This document shows, in pieces, positions 54,715 through 57,181 of a stretch of 57,181 bases of DNA (position 1 is the first letter of the stretch; each line of letters opens with the position of its first letter). The notes below the pieces were generated by a model. That model made no database searches and was not told the DNA's origin. It saw only the letters and a program-made list of their open reading frames with translations. The position numbers and the translations under genes were made by a program. Location: NCBI GenBank assembly GCA_025963385.1, contig JAOPUT010000393.1, positions 1 through 57,181 of the forward strand. Direction: 5' to 3'. The DNA is from Mycobacterium sp. (GTDB lineage: Bacteria; Actinomycetota; Actinomycetes; Mycobacteriales; Mycobacteriaceae).

Positions 54715-55773
54715 CTACGGTGTTGTGTCAGCGGGGTGTGGCTCCGCCGCGGCCACGGCGGGCTGACCCGGCGGACCTGCGGTGAGAATCTGAACCGCAC
54801 GGTCGACACCGGTCAAGCCATTGAAGACGAGCCAGTCCCCGTAGTGGATATGGGGATTGCGCACGATGAAGTCCCCCACCACGACCGCGGTCTTGACCAC
54901 CTTGGCGAACGTCTCGGGTGTATTGGCGAGATTCAGCAGAGAAAGGAATTCGTCGGTCTGGATCAGGGTCAGGATCTTCACGGCGAACGGCAACTCGAGT
55001 TCGAGGGCGGTGAGTGCCTCGTAACCGAGATGCAGCAGGGTGTCGTCGGTGGCCGTCGCGTACATGTCCCCGTCGATCACGAAATCAAATGTCTGCGGAC
55101 GGAACTGTTCTGGTGTGTAGATGCGCGAGATGCCCGACCCCGGCGGGTTGTTACCGAGCCGCGTCGGCCCTGGCGGGCGGCAGGGACTGCCGAACGTGAC
55201 GACGTTGATGAGATCGCCGGCGCGATGCGCCAACGGCTGACCGGGCAACATCAGCCGTAGGGTCCGCACCACCACTTCGGCGCCCTGACTGTAGCCGCAG
55301 AGGTAGAACTTGCCCGCGTTCAACAGGATCAGACGGACGAGCTCGGTGACCCCGAGCGCCACCGATTCGTTGTAGCTCAGGAACGGGTTCGGATTGAGGA
55401 ACCCCGCGGCGGGATAACCCACCGGCTGGTTTCGCACCCGCCCCATCTGTTCGAGTCGCCACCCCACGTCGAACGGCGGCCCCTGGAAGGGCGTGGCCCA
55501 GGTGCCGGAGGCGGTGTAGAAGAACGGCAGCGGACCGGTTACCGGCGGGGGCTGATCGAATCTCAACCCGAGCCGCCCGAGCGTCTGCGGGCCAGCGATG
55601 CCGTCGACCACCAGGCCCGCGCGCCTCTGGAATTCCCTGACGACCGCCGTGGTCGCCGGGCCGTAGATGCCGTCGACGACGAGGTGGGAGTAGAGCGGGT
55701 AGTCGCGGTTCAGCCGAGCTTGCAGCATCCGCACCAGATCGTTGTTGTCGCCCGGTCGCAATATCACAGCCAT
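54715..55773 (-). CDS. Lysin B-like mycolylarabinogalactan esterase with peptidoglycan-binding domain
   Basis: A 352-residue protein. Residues 8-70 are a PG_binding_1 domain (VVDGIYGPATTAVVREFQRR); the rest is a cutinase-type alpha/beta hydrolase with nucleophile GYSQGA (S162) and a likely catalytic histidine in NPHIHYGDW. Mycobacteriophage Lysin B proteins share this design and cut the ester between mycolic acids and arabinogalactan. There is no signal peptide, as in phage lysins. ATG at 55773 has AAGGGGG upstream. It follows the amidase gene by 95 bases on the same strand, the LysA-LysB order. Confidence 0.85.
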   Translation of the reverse strand: MAVILRPGDNNDLVRMLQARLNRDYPLYSHLVVDGIYGPATTAVVREFQRRAGLVVDGIAGPQTLGRLGLRFDQPPPVTGPLPFFYTASGTWATPFQGPPFDVGWRLEQMGRVRNQPVGYPAAGFLNPNPFLSYNESVALGVTELVRLILLNAGKFYLCGYSQGAEVVVRTLRLMLPGQPLAHRAGDLINVVTFGSPCRPPGPTRLGNNPPGSGISRIYTPEQFRPQTFDFVIDGDMYATATDDTLLHLGYEALTALELELPFAVKILTLIQTDEFLSLLNLANTPETFAKVVKTAVVVGDFIVRNPHIHYGDWLVFNGLTGVDRAVQILTAGPPGQPAVAAAEPHPADTTP

Positions 55774-55868
55774 CGTCAACCCCCTTGGCCTGCCAACCGA
55801 TATCGCCGATGCTAACGCCGATCGCATGGAGGTTGGGCGCGTTTTGCACTCCTTGCCGGGCCACGATC

Positions 55869-56759
55869 TCAGTCCGTTTGGGACTTCGCCGTCGACAGCA
55901 AATCCCCAACGCTCGCCAGCTGCAGATGCAGCGCGGCCGCAGTGGCGGGGCCGACGATGCCGTCGACCTTCAAGCCCGGGGAGCCACGCTGAAACTCCCT
56001 GACCGCGACCTCGGTTTGGCTGCCGTAGATGCCGTCGACCGCCAGCTGACCCGCGAAGTCACCGTGGTCGGACTGGAGCTGACGCTGTAGCTGGGCAACC
56101 AGAGGCCCCTCGGAGCCGCGGAACAGCAGGACGTCTGCGTATTGACCAACCGGCACAGGCGGTCTCGGTGTCGGCGCCGGGTCGCCGACGGTGCCGATAC
56201 GGGCCTGGATGTCGGCTCGCAGCACGTCCATGTCGATCGCACCGGGATCCCACTTGCCTTGCGAGCGACCGGCGTACTCCTTGTGCCCGATCGTGCGACT
56301 GGAGTTCTGCGCCAGGCGGCGGTTGATCGCGGCGCAACTGCGAACCAGTGCGTCGTACTGCGCAACGGGCCAGTTGGTGCGGTGGGGTGCCGTCGGGCTG
56401 GTTCCACTGTTGGCGCACTCGATGCCGATCATGTGCCAGTTGCCCATGTTGGTCGGCAGCCACGGGTACATGCCGATGCCCGCGTGCCATGCGACGCCGG
56501 CCGCGACGACGGTGACCAGACCGTCCCGTGCGATGTGCAACTGTGACAGCGGGCCGGGCAGACCCAGGCGCCCGTCCGCGATCGAGGCGGCGCTCGCAGT
56601 GTCCGATCCGGTGTGATGCACCATCACGCCGCGAATGTCCTTGAAGTCGCCGTGGCCGCGGTCCCGCCAGCCGGGATACTCGACGAGTCGGACTTCCTCG
56701 GCCCGCAGGACCTCCGCGAGCCAGACCGGGTCACCGGTCCACGGTCCTGTCTGGGCCAC
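55869..56759 (-). CDS. N-acetylmuramoyl-L-alanine amidase with peptidoglycan-binding domain (Lysin A-like)
   Basis: A 296-residue enzyme. An Amidase_2/PGRP domain (~40-195) has zinc ligands H48, H159 and probably D171 (GVMVHHTGSD, TIGHKEY, KWDPGAID), and a PG_binding_1 domain (~215-285) follows. It should cleave the amide bond between MurNAc and the stem peptide. No signal peptide, consistent with a phage-like lysin needing a holin or other release. GTG at 56759 has AAAGGG upstream. Together with the next gene it matches a mycobacteriophage lysis cassette minus the holin. Confidence 0.88.
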   Translation of the reverse strand: MAQTGPWTGDPVWLAEVLRAEEVRLVEYPGWRDRGHGDFKDIRGVMVHHTGSDTASAASIADGRLGLPGPLSQLHIARDGLVTVVAAGVAWHAGIGMYPWLPTNMGNWHMIGIECANSGTSPTAPHRTNWPVAQYDALVRSCAAINRRLAQNSSRTIGHKEYAGRSQGKWDPGAIDMDVLRADIQARIGTVGDPAPTPRPPVPVGQYADVLLFRGSEGPLVAQLQRQLQSDHGDFAGQLAVDGIYGSQTEVAVREFQRGSPGLKVDGIVGPATAAALHLQLASVGDLLSTAKSQTD

Positions 56760-56831
56760 GGATCACCCTTTCGCCATGCACTTACCACCCTGACGATAGA
56801 CATCTCTGACCAGCAGTGACACGATATCGAC

Positions 56832-57181
56832 GTGGGCGGCGCTGCGGGTGGCCGCGGTGCGCCGACGGCAGCGGCGGCACCGTTGTGTGTGTCGTGCGGC
56901 GTCGAGTTACCGCCGAACTCACGGTTCTGCAACAGGTGTGGCGTCCCGGTCGAGCCCAACCCAACCGTCGCGGAATACAAGCAGGTGACGGTGCTGTTCG
57001 CCGACGTGGTCCATTCGATGGACATCGCAGCGACCGTGGGCGCCGAGCGGCTGCGCGAAATCATGTCCGAACTGCTGGACCTCTCCCGAGTGATGGTGAT
57101 GCGTTACGACGGTTCCCTGAGTCAGTTCACCGGCGACGGCATCATGGCGATCTTCGGCGCGCCGATGGCCTTGGAGGATCA
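56832..57181 (+). CDS. Class III adenylate/guanylate cyclase, N-terminal part (cut by window end)
   Basis: The frame from GTG 56832 is open to the end. After a Gly/Ala-rich start comes a zinc ribbon (two CxxC pairs in LCVSCGVEL and FCNRCGVPV), then a class III cyclase domain with the metal-binding VTVLFADVVHS and the FTGDGIMAIFGAP motif. In actinobacteria this order usually belongs to large regulators with an AAA ATPase and TPR repeats after the cyclase, so most of the gene is probably outside the window. The start codon lacks a good ribosome site and could be different. Confidence 0.8.
   Translation, partial: MGGAAGGRGAPTAAAAPLCVSCGVELPPNSRFCNRCGVPVEPNPTVAEYKQVTVLFADVVHSMDIAATVGAERLREIMSELLDLSRVMVMRYDGSLSQFTGDGIMAIFGAPMALED

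Noticed and set aside
54715..56759. LysA/LysB pair as evidence of an active prophage
   Set aside because: No integrase, structural, holin or att features are visible in the window.

Overview
The window is high-GC actinobacterial DNA from a mycobacterium, probably a non-tuberculous species of the Mycolicibacterium type. Evidence for this is strong gene-order conservation with the M. tuberculosis Rv1056-Rv1072 block (the Bax-inhibitor protein, echA9, echA8, Rv1069c-type hydrolase, rhodanese, cysteine dioxygenase, lpqV, two patatins, Rv1059, fadD14, Rv1057 and Rv1056 all appear in order), a KstR-type operator, F420/LLM and DUF732 families, and Lysin A/B-type enzymes. Orthology names are recalled from family knowledge and were not tested by search.

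Layout. 1-13.9 kb: lipid and acyl-CoA genes (echA9, echA8, membrane hydrolase, two patatins, alcohol dehydrogenase, SDR, a DapB-like protein with a KstR box) around a sulfur island (cysteine dioxygenase, rhodanese, SulP transporter). 14-19 kb: receptor Ser/Thr kinase, thiolase-like lipid-transfer protein, FadD14, with a very long hairpin between convergent genes. 19-25.4 kb: three members of a small secreted Cys-pair family, then DctA, a cation/proton antiporter and a CitA/DcuS-type two-component system. 25.4-34 kb: Rv1057-like propeller, DUF3060 membrane protein, SDR, DUF427 protein, a fourth Cys-pair protein, an F420-type oxidoreductase and a penicillin-binding lipoprotein.

34-42.5 kb is the most distinctive stretch: an acyltransferase, a DUF4185 (endo-D-arabinanase-type) protein, an MFS carrier, a UGT-type glycosyltransferase, a maltokinase/glucosamine-kinase-like enzyme, a SIS-domain isomerase-like protein and a Tat-exported DUF1906 glycosidase-fold protein. 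The last four are essentially contiguous. I read it as an envelope glycan or amino-sugar module. The DUF4185 gene sits between the broken ends of an SDR gene and an MmyB-type regulator gene.

42.5-57.2 kb: a secreted protein made of six 11-residue repeats behind an AT-rich promoter region, a quinone oxidoreductase-like gene, a DUF732 protein, a Na+/H+ antiporter, a divergent catabolic-looking cluster (amidohydrolase, SRPBCC protein and nitroreductase facing an APH-like kinase and an AttH-like protein), a GT-A-type glycosyltransferase, a TetR regulator with two matching operators, a LysA/LysB-like pair of cell-wall lytic enzymes, and the start of a class III nucleotide cyclase cut by the window end.
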